NCBI RefSeq assembly: GCF_003207955.1 | Contig: NZ_NOXG01000002.1 | Coordinates: forward strand, 1 to 64,000 | Length of the DNA: 64,000 nt | Origin: Novacetimonas pomaceti | GTDB lineage: Bacteria > Pseudomonadota > Alphaproteobacteria > Acetobacterales > Acetobacteraceae | Direction of reading: 5' to 3' | In this document: in pieces, positions 56,109 through 64,000 of the stretch | Position numbering within the stretch: the stretch's first letter is position 1 | Layout: every line of letters begins with the position of its first letter | Notes under the pieces: model-generated | What the model was told of the DNA's origin: nothing | The model's database searches: none | The model's input: only the letters and a program-made list of their open reading frames with translations | Position numbers and translations under genes: made by a program

Positions 56109-57487
56109 TGCTGTTCAGCACGCAGGGCTTCTTGCTGCTGTTCCTGCCGGTGGTGCTGTCGCTGTATTACCTGTGCGCGTCGTCGCGGCCTGCGCGGCAG
56201 TGGCTGGTGATTACGGCGTCGCTGGTGTTCTACGGCCTGTGGGACTGGCGTTTCGTGCCCTTCCTGGTGGGCATGACGGTGCTGAACTGGGTGCTGGCCT
56301 GCCTGTGGGGCCGGACGCGACGCCGGGCATGGCCGATCGCGGGGATCGTCCTTAATCTGGGCGTGCTGGTGTTTTTCAAGGACGCCAACTGGATCGCGGC
56401 CATGCTTGCGGCCCTGCGCGGGCAGATGCATCAGCCGTGGGATATCGTCCTGCCGCTGGGCCTGTCATTTTTCGTGTTCCAGAAAATCTCCTACCTCGTG
56501 GATCTGCTGCGCGGACAGGCGCCGGTGTACGGGCTGGTGGACTTTCTTGAATTCGTGACGTTCTTTCCGCAGCTGATCGCGGGGCCGATCGTGCGGCACA
56601 ATGAAATCGTGCCCCAGTTCGCCCGCAGCCCGCGAGGCGACGCGATGTGGGAAAACCTGTCGCGCGGGGCGATCCTGCTGCTGGTGGGGCTGGCGAAAAA
56701 GGCCGGGCTTGCCGATACGCTGGGCAGCATGTGCGACCCGGTCTTCGCCCTGGGCGCGCAGGGACATCTTCCGCCGACGGGTCAGGCATGGATGGCGGCG
56801 GTGGCCTATACGCTTCAGATCTATTTCGATTTTTCGGGGTATTCCGACATGGCGATCGGCATGGCGCTGATGTTCGGCCTGCGCCTGCCGTTCAATTTCG
56901 ATGCGCCGTACCGGGCGGTTTCCATCCGTGATTTCTGGCGGCGGTGGCATATGACGCTGTCGCGGTTCCTGCGGGATTACATCTACATCCCGCTGGGGGG
57001 AAGCCGGTGCGGCGCGGCGCGGCAGGCCACGAACGTGGTGGCGACAATGCTGCTGGCGGGGGCATGGCACGGGGCGGGCTGGACCTATCTGGCATGGGGC
57101 GGCGCGCATGGTGTGGCGCTGGCGATGGCGCATGCGTGGCGGCGACGCCAGCGCGCGATGCCCGCGCTGGCGGGATGGGTGCTGACCCTGTCGTTCGTCG
57201 TGCTGTCATGGGTGGTCTTCCGCGCCGCGGACATGCCAACGGCATGGCGGATGTTCATGGCGCTGGCCGGGCGGGGCGGGCATGAACCTGTCACGGTCGG
57301 GCATCACGGGACGGTGCTGCTGATCGCGTTGGTCGTCGCGCTGGCCGGCCCGTCCTCGCAACGCGCGATCCTGCGCGACATGCCGCCCGCGCCATGGGTC
57401 GCGGCTGGCGCGGGCATTGCCTTTGTCCTGCTGGTGCTGCTGATCGGGGGGCGCATTCCCGACCCGTTCATCTATTTCCAGTTCTGA
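56108..57487 (+). CDS. MBOAT-family O-acyltransferase (AlgI/DltB-like)
   Basis: A 459-residue membrane O-acyltransferase with about ten membrane segments. FFPQLIAGPIVRHNEIVPQF, YTLQIYFDFSGYSDMAIGMA, RDFWRRWHMTLSRFLRDYIY and GAWHGAGWTYLAWGGAHG with the catalytic His identify the AlgI group, which passes acyl groups across the membrane to polysaccharides. The usual AlgJ/AlgX or DltD partner is missing next to it. It overlaps the flavoprotein gene by one base. Cell-surface polysaccharide acetylation is plausible in an acetic acid bacterium but unproven. Confidence 0.9.
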   Translation: MLFSTQGFLLLFLPVVLSLYYLCASSRPARQWLVITASLVFYGLWDWRFVPFLVGMTVLNWVLACLWGRTRRRAWPIAGIVLNLGVLVFFKDANWIAAMLAALRGQMHQPWDIVLPLGLSFFVFQKISYLVDLLRGQAPVYGLVDFLEFVTFFPQLIAGPIVRHNEIVPQFARSPRGDAMWENLSRGAILLLVGLAKKAGLADTLGSMCDPVFALGAQGHLPPTGQAWMAAVAYTLQIYFDFSGYSDMAIGMALMFGLRLPFNFDAPYRAVSIRDFWRRWHMTLSRFLRDYIYIPLGGSRCGAARQATNVVATMLLAGAWHGAGWTYLAWGGAHGVALAMAHAWRRRQRAMPALAGWVLTLSFVVLSWVVFRAADMPTAWRMFMALAGRGGHEPVTVGHHGTVLLIALVVALAGPSSQRAILRDMPPAPWVAAGAGIAFVLLVLLIGGRIPDPFIYFQF

Positions 57488-57608
57488 TGGCGCGATAATT
57501 GGCGCGCAAAAGGATGTATCGGCCGTAAGGCATCCCTATATGTTACAGTTCACGGGCCGTATCGCGGTGCGGCCCTTTCACGGAACATGACAGGCAGGCC
57601 CCGACCCC

Positions 57609-58973
57609 ATGCACGACCCTACCCAAGATCTGTTCGGGGAAATGCCTGACATGTCGCGTCCACAGGCCGCCCCCGCCTCTGGACAGGGGGAGGGAGGCGC
57701 GTCGTCGCGGCATCGTCCGCTGGCCGATCGGCTCCGTCCCGAAACCCTGGGCGACGTGGTGGGACAGGACCACCTGCTGGGGCCGCAGGGCACGCTGGGC
57801 CTGATGCTGCGTAACCACAGCCTTGCCAGCCTTATCCTGTGGGGCGGCCCGGGCGTGGGCAAGACGACGATCGCGCGCCTGCTGGCCCACGCGGCTGGAT
57901 TGCGTTTCGTGCAGATTTCAGCGGTTTTTTCCGGCGTGGCCGACCTCAAGCGCGTGTTCGAGGACGCAAGGCGCCGCGCCGCGCGGGGCGAGGGGACGCT
58001 TCTGTTCGTTGATGAAATCCACCGTTTCAACCGCGCGCAGCAGGACGGCTTCCTGCCTGTGGTTGAGGACGGGACCGTGGTCCTTGTGGGGGCGACGACG
58101 GAAAACCCGTCCTTCGCGCTGAACGGGGCGCTGCTGTCGCGCTGTCAGGTGCTGGTGCTGCGCCGCCTGGACGATGCGGCGCTCGAACTGCTGTTGTGCC
58201 GCGCGGAGGCGGAGGTCGGCCGCACCCTGCCGCTGACGCCGCCCGCGCGCGCGACGCTGCGCGCCATGGCTGATGGCGACGGACGTTACCTGCTGAACAT
58301 GGTCGAGCAGATCCTGGCGCAGCCGGGCGATGACGTGTTCGACCCGCAGTCGCTTTCGCGGCTGCTGGCGAAACGCGCGGCGCTTTATGACCGGGATCGG
58401 GAGGAACATTACAACCTGATTTCCGCGCTGCATAAATCCCTGCGCGGCTCGGACCCGGATGCCGGGCTGTACTGGTTCGCCCGGATGCTCGAAGGGGGGG
58501 AGGATCCACGGTATATCGCGCGCCGCCTGACGCGTTTCGCGGCGGAGGACGTGGGCATGGCCGATCCGCAGGCCCTGCCGCTGGCGGTCGCGGCGTGGGA
58601 GACATATGAACGCATGGGCTCGCCCGAAGGGGAGCTGGCGCTGGCGCAGCTGGTGGTGCATCTGGCGACCGCGCCGAAATCGAACGCGGTCTATGTCGCC
58701 TATGGCAAGGCGCGTCGCGCCGCCCGCGCCACCGGCAGCCTGATGCCGCCCGCCCATATCCTTAACGCGCCGACGAAGCTGATGAAGGATATCGGCTACG
58801 GCCGGGGATACGAATACGACCACGACCAGGCCGAGGGTTTTTCGGGCCAGAACTATTTTCCCGACGGCATGCGGAGGCCGCAGTTCTACCGTCCGACGGG
58901 GCGCGGTCATGAACGTGAGGTCGCGCGACGTCTGGACAGTTGGAGCAGAGTGCGCGAAAGCCGTGGGTCATGA
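57609..58973 (+). CDS. rarA: Replication-associated recombination protein A
   Basis: RarA (MgsA) is an AAA+ ATPase that works at stalled forks together with SSB. The 454-residue product has RPLADRLRPETLGDVVGQDH, Walker A GGPGVGKTTIARLL, Walker B LLFVDEIHRFN, sensor I GATTENPSF and the C-terminal tetramerisation region (LISALHKSLRGSDPDAGLYW). The N-terminal QDLFGEM segment resembles a beta-clamp-binding motif. Its TGA overlaps the following pseudouridine synthase start (ATGA). Confidence 0.96.
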   Translation: MHDPTQDLFGEMPDMSRPQAAPASGQGEGGASSRHRPLADRLRPETLGDVVGQDHLLGPQGTLGLMLRNHSLASLILWGGPGVGKTTIARLLAHAAGLRFVQISAVFSGVADLKRVFEDARRRAARGEGTLLFVDEIHRFNRAQQDGFLPVVEDGTVVLVGATTENPSFALNGALLSRCQVLVLRRLDDAALELLLCRAEAEVGRTLPLTPPARATLRAMADGDGRYLLNMVEQILAQPGDDVFDPQSLSRLLAKRAALYDRDREEHYNLISALHKSLRGSDPDAGLYWFARMLEGGEDPRYIARRLTRFAAEDVGMADPQALPLAVAAWETYERMGSPEGELALAQLVVHLATAPKSNAVYVAYGKARRAARATGSLMPPAHILNAPTKLMKDIGYGRGYEYDHDQAEGFSGQNYFPDGMRRPQFYRPTGRGHEREVARRLDSWSRVRESRGS

Positions 58974-59947
58974 GTGTCGTGACCCTGAACGTCAGTGATG
59001 ACGAAGCCGATATCCGCCTTGACCGCTGGTTCCGCCGGCATTACCCGCACCTGACGCAGGGGGCGTTGCAGAAACTGTGCCGCACGGGACAGATCCGCGT
59101 GGATGGCCGCCGCGCGACCACCGCCACCCGGCTTGCCCCCGGACAGGCGGTGCGCGTGCCCCCCATCCCGCAGGCCAGCCGTCCCGCGCCCGTGACGCAC
59201 AGGGCGCTGGATGAACGGCAGGTGCGCGAAATCCGCGCGATGGTCATCTACAGCGACGATCAGGTGATCGTCCTGAACAAGCCGGCGGGCATCGCGGTGC
59301 AGGGCGGGCCGGGGATCACGCACCATATCGACGGGCTGCTGGACGGATTGCGCGAACAGCCCGACGACCCGCGTCCGCGCCTTGTCCACCGTATCGACCG
59401 CGACACGTCGGGGCTGCTGCTGCTGGCGCGCACGCCCGGGGTCGCGGCAAAGCTTGCGGCGTCCTTTCGCAGCCGCGACGTGCGCAAGGAATACTGGGCC
59501 GTGGCGGTGGGGCGTCCCACGCCCGCGTCGGGGGTGATCGACCAGCCCCTGTCCCGTCTTGGCGCAGGGGCGGGGGCAGTCATGGTCGTGGCCGGACGAC
59601 GCGACAGGGACGCGGTGCATGCCCTGTCGGAATACGAGGTGCTGGACGCGGCGGGACGGAAGCTGTCATGGTTGGCGCTGTCGCCGCTGACGGGGCGCAC
59701 GCACCAGCTTCGCGTCCATTGCGAGGCCCTGGGGACCCCCATCCTCGGCGACCCGAAATATGGCGACGAGCGTGCCCATGTGGAGGGATTTGCCGACCAG
59801 CTCCATCTTCACGCGCGCATGCTCGACATCCCGCATCCGGCTGGCGGCCGGCTGGTGGTTTCGGCGGACCTGCCGTCGCATATGAAGGACACCTTCCGCC
59901 AGCTTGGCTTTGCCGCGCCTGCCGCGCCCGCGCCCCGGCGCACATGA
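58970..59947 (+). CDS. RluA-family pseudouridine synthase (RluC/RluD type)
   Basis: A 325-residue pseudouridine synthase. An N-terminal S4 RNA-binding domain (RLDRWFRRHYPHLTQGALQK, TGQIRVDGRRATTATRLAPG) precedes the catalytic domain with the aspartate in LVHRIDRDTSGLLLLAR and GRTHQLRVHCEALGTPILGD. S4 domain plus HRIDRDTSG points to RluC or RluD, which modify helix 69 or other sites of 23S rRNA. ATG 58970 overlaps the rarA stop. Confidence 0.92.
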   Translation: MSVVTLNVSDDEADIRLDRWFRRHYPHLTQGALQKLCRTGQIRVDGRRATTATRLAPGQAVRVPPIPQASRPAPVTHRALDERQVREIRAMVIYSDDQVIVLNKPAGIAVQGGPGITHHIDGLLDGLREQPDDPRPRLVHRIDRDTSGLLLLARTPGVAAKLAASFRSRDVRKEYWAVAVGRPTPASGVIDQPLSRLGAGAGAVMVVAGRRDRDAVHALSEYEVLDAAGRKLSWLALSPLTGRTHQLRVHCEALGTPILGDPKYGDERAHVEGFADQLHLHARMLDIPHPAGGRLVVSADLPSHMKDTFRQLGFAAPAAPAPRRT

Positions 59948-59997
59948 GGGCGGGTGGGGCAAGGCCCGCAACAGACAGGAAACGGGACTGAGGAAAC

Positions 59998-62466
59998 ATG
60001 GCAAATAGCGCGAATTTACGCCGTGGCCTGCTGATATCCGCCGCCGCGATCGTGGTGGTGGCGGCAGGCGGCGCACTGGCCGTCCGAAGCATTCTGGACC
60101 CGCAGGCGCTGCGCCTGCGCGCCATTGCCGCGATCGAACGCCAGACCGGGCGCGACGTCACGCTTGGCGCGCTGGAGGTGCATCTTTTCCCCGCTTCGGT
60201 TTCCGTGCGCGACATCGGCCTTGCGAACATGAAGGGCGGCGACACGGCGCAGATGTTCACCGCGCGGGCCATGGACGCCAGCGTGGACCTGATGGCGCTG
60301 CTGCATCATCGCATCCAGCTTGAAAACGTCACGCTCGACCATCCTGTCGTGGCGCTGCAGCGCAATGCCGACGGGCAGGCGAACTGGCGGCTGACCCCCA
60401 ACGGGCCACAGGCCAGCCATCCGGCCGCGCCGCAGGCGGCGTCGGGCACGCCATGGACGGTGCAGCTTGGCAGCCTGCAGGTGCGCGATGCGACGGTGGG
60501 CTGGGACGATCGCCTGACGAATGTAAAGACGCAGCTTGCCCTCGCGCATGTCAATGTCAGCGGACTTGGCGGAAGCCAGCCGACATTCGACATCGCGGGC
60601 GGGCAGGGGGACGCGACCTTCACGCTGACGGGGCATACCGGTGCGATCGCCCTGACGCAGGGCGCGCAGGGCGGGGAGAAATGGCCGCTTCGCCTTCAGG
60701 CGGCCTTTCGCGATCATGGCCGCGACGCGGGACAGGTCACGGTGGATGGGACGCTGGCCAATCCCGACCGCATCAAGGGATATGACCTGAAGATCGACGG
60801 GCAGATCGCGCGTCTGGCCGATCTGGCGCCGCTTCTGGCGGGATACGACCTGCCGGACGTGACCGACATGCGGCTGTCGACGCGCGTGGTCGATGGCAGC
60901 GCGCCGCAGGATACGAAGATCGTGCCGCAGGTCAGGTCGCTGCACCTGCAGACGGGCGCGTTCGACGCGCGGCGGTATCTGGCGGGACTGCAGGTCGGCA
61001 GCCTGGCGGTCGATGCCGCCGCCCCGAACGAGATGCTGACGATGAAGGGGGCCGGCAACTGGAACGGGCAGGACCTGAAGCTTGCGGCGTCGTTCGGCTC
61101 GCTGGAGCAGGCGGAACATGCGCTGCTGACGCATCTTTCGGATTCGCTGCCGCTGTCGGTGGACCTGTCGGGCGCGCCCGGGTCGCTGCGGATCGCGGGC
61201 ATGCTGGGCGGCACGCGCGCGGTGGTGAACGTTACGGGAAGTGCCGGGCACCTTGTGCTGCCCAATGGCGCGGCGCTCGACCATCTGGAGGCGACGACCC
61301 ATCTGGTCAGCGAGGGCAACGGCGCGCGCTTTGCCCTGTCCGATCTCAATATCCGCAGCACGCAGCTTGCGCTGACTGGCACGCTGGACCTGACGATGCA
61401 TGGTGGCCATGGTGGCGTGCCGCTGCTGGCGGGCGCGATCGATGCAAGCTGGCTTGACCTCGACGCCCTGCGCGGCCCCGTAACCCCGGCCAAGGCCGCG
61501 GAAAAAACCGCGCCGCCCCCCTCGGACAACCGTATCGCGTTCGAACGCCTGCGTGACATCGACATGGACCTCAAGGTCAGTGTGGCGCAGATGGAGCTGG
61601 AGGGCGAGGCCTATCGCCAGGCCCTGATGCAGATTGCCCTGCGTGACGGGCGGCTGAGCGTCGATCCGTTACAGGCATCGGGCACCGGGCGACGCATATC
61701 CGGTCATTTCGCCGTGGATGCGTCTGGTGACGTGCCGGTCGTCTCGGGCACCATCGGCACGCTGGTGCTGCCCGCGACATGGATCGAACAGCGCACCGGC
61801 ATGCCCGTGGCGGTGCGTGGCGCGTTCCAGCTGGTGGGCGAAGGCAGCGCGCGTGGCCATACGACCGCCGAACTGCGCGGCACGCTGAGCGGACACATGG
61901 GGGCGTCCATCGTCAATGGCACGATTGACGGGGCGGCGCTGGGATCGCTGCTGGGCAATGTGGCGCATGGCCTGACGGGGTCGGGGGCGCTTCCGCTGCG
62001 CTGTTTCGGCCTGCACATGGACATGGCGAACGGGCAGGCGAAGGTCGATACCATCGGGCTGCAGACCTCCGTCCTCAGCATGACCGGAAGCGGCACCGTG
62101 GGGCTGGCGTCCTATGCGCTGGATCTGCATCTGCTGCCGCAGGTGCTGGTTGGCGGGACCGGGGCGTCGATCCCGGTACAGGTGGGCGGCAGCCTGTCGG
62201 CGCCGCGTCCGCGCATGGATGCGAAAGCGGACGGGCGGTACGCCATTGGCCTGCTGCTGGGTGGCTCATCCGGCAGCAGCACCGTGGTCGATCCCTGTCC
62301 CGCGACGCTGAAGGCCGCGCGTGAAGGACAGGCCGGGCCCGAACCCACCGGGGCCATGCCGAAGGTTTCCACCGACGCGGGCGCCCTGGCGCGTGACAAT
62401 CCCAAGGCCGCGGCGAAGATCGGCAAGGCAAAGGACGTGCTCAAGGGACTGGGGCTGATACATTGA
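59998..62466 (+). CDS. AsmA-family protein
   Basis: An 822-residue protein with one N-terminal membrane segment (RGLLISAAAIVVVAAGGALAV) and a large periplasmic region. The opening LRAIAAIERQTGRDVTLGAL, the VSVRDIGLANM segment and the C-terminal AsmA-2 region (LRGTLSGHMGASIVNGTIDG, VDTIGLQTSVLSMTGSGTV) define AsmA. Related proteins are thought to carry or organise phospholipids between inner and outer membranes. GAGGAAAC lies before ATG 59998. It overlaps the ATP12 gene by four bases. Confidence 0.9.
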   Translation: MANSANLRRGLLISAAAIVVVAAGGALAVRSILDPQALRLRAIAAIERQTGRDVTLGALEVHLFPASVSVRDIGLANMKGGDTAQMFTARAMDASVDLMALLHHRIQLENVTLDHPVVALQRNADGQANWRLTPNGPQASHPAAPQAASGTPWTVQLGSLQVRDATVGWDDRLTNVKTQLALAHVNVSGLGGSQPTFDIAGGQGDATFTLTGHTGAIALTQGAQGGEKWPLRLQAAFRDHGRDAGQVTVDGTLANPDRIKGYDLKIDGQIARLADLAPLLAGYDLPDVTDMRLSTRVVDGSAPQDTKIVPQVRSLHLQTGAFDARRYLAGLQVGSLAVDAAAPNEMLTMKGAGNWNGQDLKLAASFGSLEQAEHALLTHLSDSLPLSVDLSGAPGSLRIAGMLGGTRAVVNVTGSAGHLVLPNGAALDHLEATTHLVSEGNGARFALSDLNIRSTQLALTGTLDLTMHGGHGGVPLLAGAIDASWLDLDALRGPVTPAKAAEKTAPPPSDNRIAFERLRDIDMDLKVSVAQMELEGEAYRQALMQIALRDGRLSVDPLQASGTGRRISGHFAVDASGDVPVVSGTIGTLVLPATWIEQRTGMPVAVRGAFQLVGEGSARGHTTAELRGTLSGHMGASIVNGTIDGAALGSLLGNVAHGLTGSGALPLRCFGLHMDMANGQAKVDTIGLQTSVLSMTGSGTVGLASYALDLHLLPQVLVGGTGASIPVQVGGSLSAPRPRMDAKADGRYAIGLLLGGSSGSSTVVDPCPATLKAAREGQAGPEPTGAMPKVSTDAGALARDNPKAAAKIGKAKDVLKGLGLIH

Positions 62467-63227
62467 CGCACGATACGGATGCGGAACCTGCCACGCCCGC
62501 CGCAAAGGACGCGCGGCGGCGGTTCTGGGACACGGTTGATGTCGTGGAACAGGATGACGGTTACGTGGTGCATCTGGACGGCCGTCCGGTGCGCCTGCCG
62601 GGCAAGGCGCTGCTGTGGGTGAAAATCCACGCGCTGGCGCAGGCGCTGGCGCGGGAATGGGCGGCGGCGGGGCAGGACGCGAAAGGCGGCACGTTCACGC
62701 CGGCGGACCTGCCGCTGACCCGGATCGCGGGGACGATGATCGAACGCATCGCCCCGGATCGCGAGGCCACGGTCGATGCCCTGTTGCGATATGCCGATGG
62801 GGAACTGCTGTGTTACCGCGCGACCCATCCCGCGACCCTGTGCGAACGTCAGGCGGCCCAGTGGGCGCCATGGGTGGACTGGCTGCGCGAACGTCACGGC
62901 ATCACGTTGCGCACGACGCAGGGGATCATGCCCATCAGCCAGAGCCCGCAGGCGATGGAAGGGCTGGCGGCGATGCTGCGCGGGTATGACGACGCGACAC
63001 TCGCCGCGCTGGGCGTCATTGTGCCCGCGATGAAAAGCATCGTGCTGGGGATTGCGGTTGTCACGGGGGCGATCGATGCCCGCAAGGCAGCGCAGGTCGC
63101 GACGCTGGATGAACGCACGCAGATGGAAATATGGGGGCGCGACGCGCAGCAGGAGGCCATGCTGGCGCTGCTGGAGCGCGAGGTGGTCGAAGGCTGGACC
63201 TTCCTCGACCTTGCCCGCAAGGGATAG
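62463..63227 (+). CDS. ATP12-family F1-ATPase assembly chaperone
   Basis: A 254-residue protein of the ATP12 family, found in mitochondria and Alphaproteobacteria, which helps assemble the F1 alpha subunit. RRRFWDTVDVVEQDDGYVVH, LDGRPVRLPGKALL, LADLPLTRIAGTMIERI in its local form PADLPLTRIAGTMIERIA, YADGELLCYRATHPATLCER, and QAAQWAPWVDWLRE are typical. The start is TTG 62463, overlapping the TGA of the AsmA-like gene. Repeat copy D lies 38 bases past its stop. Confidence 0.9.
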   Translation: MTHDTDAEPATPAAKDARRRFWDTVDVVEQDDGYVVHLDGRPVRLPGKALLWVKIHALAQALAREWAAAGQDAKGGTFTPADLPLTRIAGTMIERIAPDREATVDALLRYADGELLCYRATHPATLCERQAAQWAPWVDWLRERHGITLRTTQGIMPISQSPQAMEGLAAMLRGYDDATLAALGVIVPAMKSIVLGIAVVTGAIDARKAAQVATLDERTQMEIWGRDAQQEAMLALLEREVVEGWTFLDLARKG

Positions 63228-63265
63228 GCGCGCTGCCTGAAAGCAGCCTGTTGATGAAAAGTAAA

Positions 63266-63338
63266 AGTTTTTGGGTGCCGCCTTTTTTTAAAAAGGCGGC
63301 GTCTTTCGAAGCTTTTTGAAAAAGCTTCGCCAAAAACT
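63266..63338 (-). repeat. Structured intergenic repeat, copy D (inverted)
   Basis: Opposite in orientation to copies A-C. Outer stem AGTTTTTGG (63266-63274) with CCAAAAACT (63330-63338); the GC arm GCCGCCTTTTT / AAAAAGGCGGC (63277-63300) comes first on the plus strand, then the HindIII-type arm GAAGCTTTT / AAAAGCTTC (63308-63328). The flank 63339-63364 is the complement of the CCCC, ATAA, CTGAA flank of copies A and B. Between convergent ATP12 and ispDF genes. Confidence 0.92.
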
Positions 63339-63413
63339 TTTATGATTTCAGACTGTTATTGGGGTGCTGCGGGATGTCTCTGTCCGTAAACGGTTACGGA
63401 CAGAGACCGGTTT

Positions 63414-64000
63414 TCAGGGGACGAGGACGCTGACGGCCGCCGTGCAGGCGATGCCTTCCTCGCGACCGGTAAAGCCAAGCCGTTCGGACGTCGTCGCCTT
63501 GACCGAAATACGATCCACCCCGACCTGCAGCAGTTCGGCAAGGCGTTCGCGCATCGCCTGCGCGTGGGGGCCGATCTTGGGCCGTTCGCAGATAAGGGTC
63601 AGGTCGGCATTGATGAGCATCCCGCCGCGCGCGCGGATGCGTTCGCCCGCATGGACCAGGAACCGCGCGCTGTCGGCGTCCTTCCATTCGTTCTGGCTGG
63701 GGGGGAAATGGCGGCCGATGTCTCCTTCGGCCAGCGCGCCGTAAATCGCGTCGCACAGGGCATGGATGCCGACATCGGCGTCCGAATGCCCCGCAAGCCC
63801 GCGCGTATGCGGCACGGTGATGCCGCACAGGATCAGCGGGCGGTTTTCGGCAAAGGCATGCACGTCATACCCCAGCCCCATGCGCGGCAGCAGGGTCGGG
63901 CCGATCAGGCGTTCCAGTCGCACCAGATCCTCCTTGTAGGTCAGTTTGATGTTGTCTTCGGATCCCGCGACGATCGCCACGTGATGGCCCGCGGTTTCCA
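63414..64000 (-). CDS. ispDF: Bifunctional IspD/IspF (3' part), isoprenoid precursor synthesis
   Basis: The reading frame runs off the right edge. The visible N-terminal 33 residues or so (ETAGHHVAIVAGSEDNIKLT, then YKEDLVRLERLI) are the end of an IspD cytidylyltransferase domain. The rest is a complete IspF domain, 2-C-methyl-D-erythritol 2,4-cyclodiphosphate synthase: MGLGYDVHAF and GHSDADVGIHALCDAIYGA hold the zinc ligands, and KATTSERLGFTGREEGIACT is the C-terminal motif. The IspD-IspF fusion is common in Alphaproteobacteria and serves two non-consecutive steps of the MEP pathway. Confidence 0.94.
   Translation of the reverse strand, partial: ETAGHHVAIVAGSEDNIKLTYKEDLVRLERLIGPTLLPRMGLGYDVHAFAENRPLILCGITVPHTRGLAGHSDADVGIHALCDAIYGALAEGDIGRHFPPSQNEWKDADSARFLVHAGERIRARGGMLINADLTLICERPKIGPHAQAMRERLAELLQVGVDRISVKATTSERLGFTGREEGIACTAAVSVLVP

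Overview
The window is a GC-rich chromosomal segment that looks like an acetic acid bacterium (Acetobacteraceae, Alphaproteobacteria; Komagataeibacter or Gluconacetobacter type). This rests on gene content, not a database search. The alphaproteobacterial markers are 5-aminolevulinate synthase (C4 haem route), an ATP12-type F1-ATPase assembly chaperone, a fused IspDF, a Nudix-type NAD regulator beside nadABC, ssb and uvrA in divergent array, and a tkt-like/gap/pgk operon. Most of the content is housekeeping. The only transposon trace is the 3' end of a transposase at the left edge. No tRNA, rRNA or CRISPR array was seen.

Layout. 1-6.2 kb: transposase remnant, ssb and uvrA back to back, then spermidine synthesis (speD, speE). 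6.2-12.8 kb: a LysR regulator divergent from a tightly overlapped six-gene operon: D-amino-acid transaminase, polar-amino-acid ABC transporter (binding protein, permease, ATPase), DmpA-type aminopeptidase and DppA-type M55 D-aminopeptidase. This is the best candidate for an undescribed functional unit, a D-amino-acid or D-peptide salvage system. 12.9-14.5 kb: FkbM methyltransferase with AT-rich 5' flank, and an ABM-fold monooxygenase. 14.6-19.6 kb: tandem glycine riboswitch and gcvT-gcvH-gcvP. 19.7-25.9 kb: metal-chelate ABC transporter, secreted protein, DcaP-like porin, methyltransferase. 26-29.6 kb: gloA, dapF-mtaB-ftsY. 29.8-34.2 kb (minus): transketolase-like gene, gap, pgk; the transketolase-like protein has lost its cofactor and catalytic motifs. 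34.4-41.5 kb: lipoprotein, hemA, GNAT and DsbA-like genes, a degenerate gamma-glutamyltransferase-like lipoprotein, recA, small lipoprotein. 41.5-46.4 kb: glycerate kinase, coaA, aldA, ferritin-like protein. 46.5-51.1 kb: Nudix-type regulator, a 21-bp palindrome and nadA-nadB-nadC, a self-contained NAD circuit. 51.2-54 kb: GntR regulator and minC-minD-minE. 54.2-64 kb: GST, HI0933-type flavoprotein, MBOAT acyltransferase, rarA, pseudouridine synthase, AsmA-like protein, ATP12 and ispDF (running off the right edge).

Four copies of a roughly 75-bp intergenic repeat occur at 22.65, 29.63, 36.53 and 63.27 kb. Each can fold into an outer stem enclosing two hairpins, substitutions between copies are compensatory, and all four lie between the 3' ends of convergent genes. 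With the degenerate transketolase and the D-peptide operon, this repeat is the most notable feature of the window.
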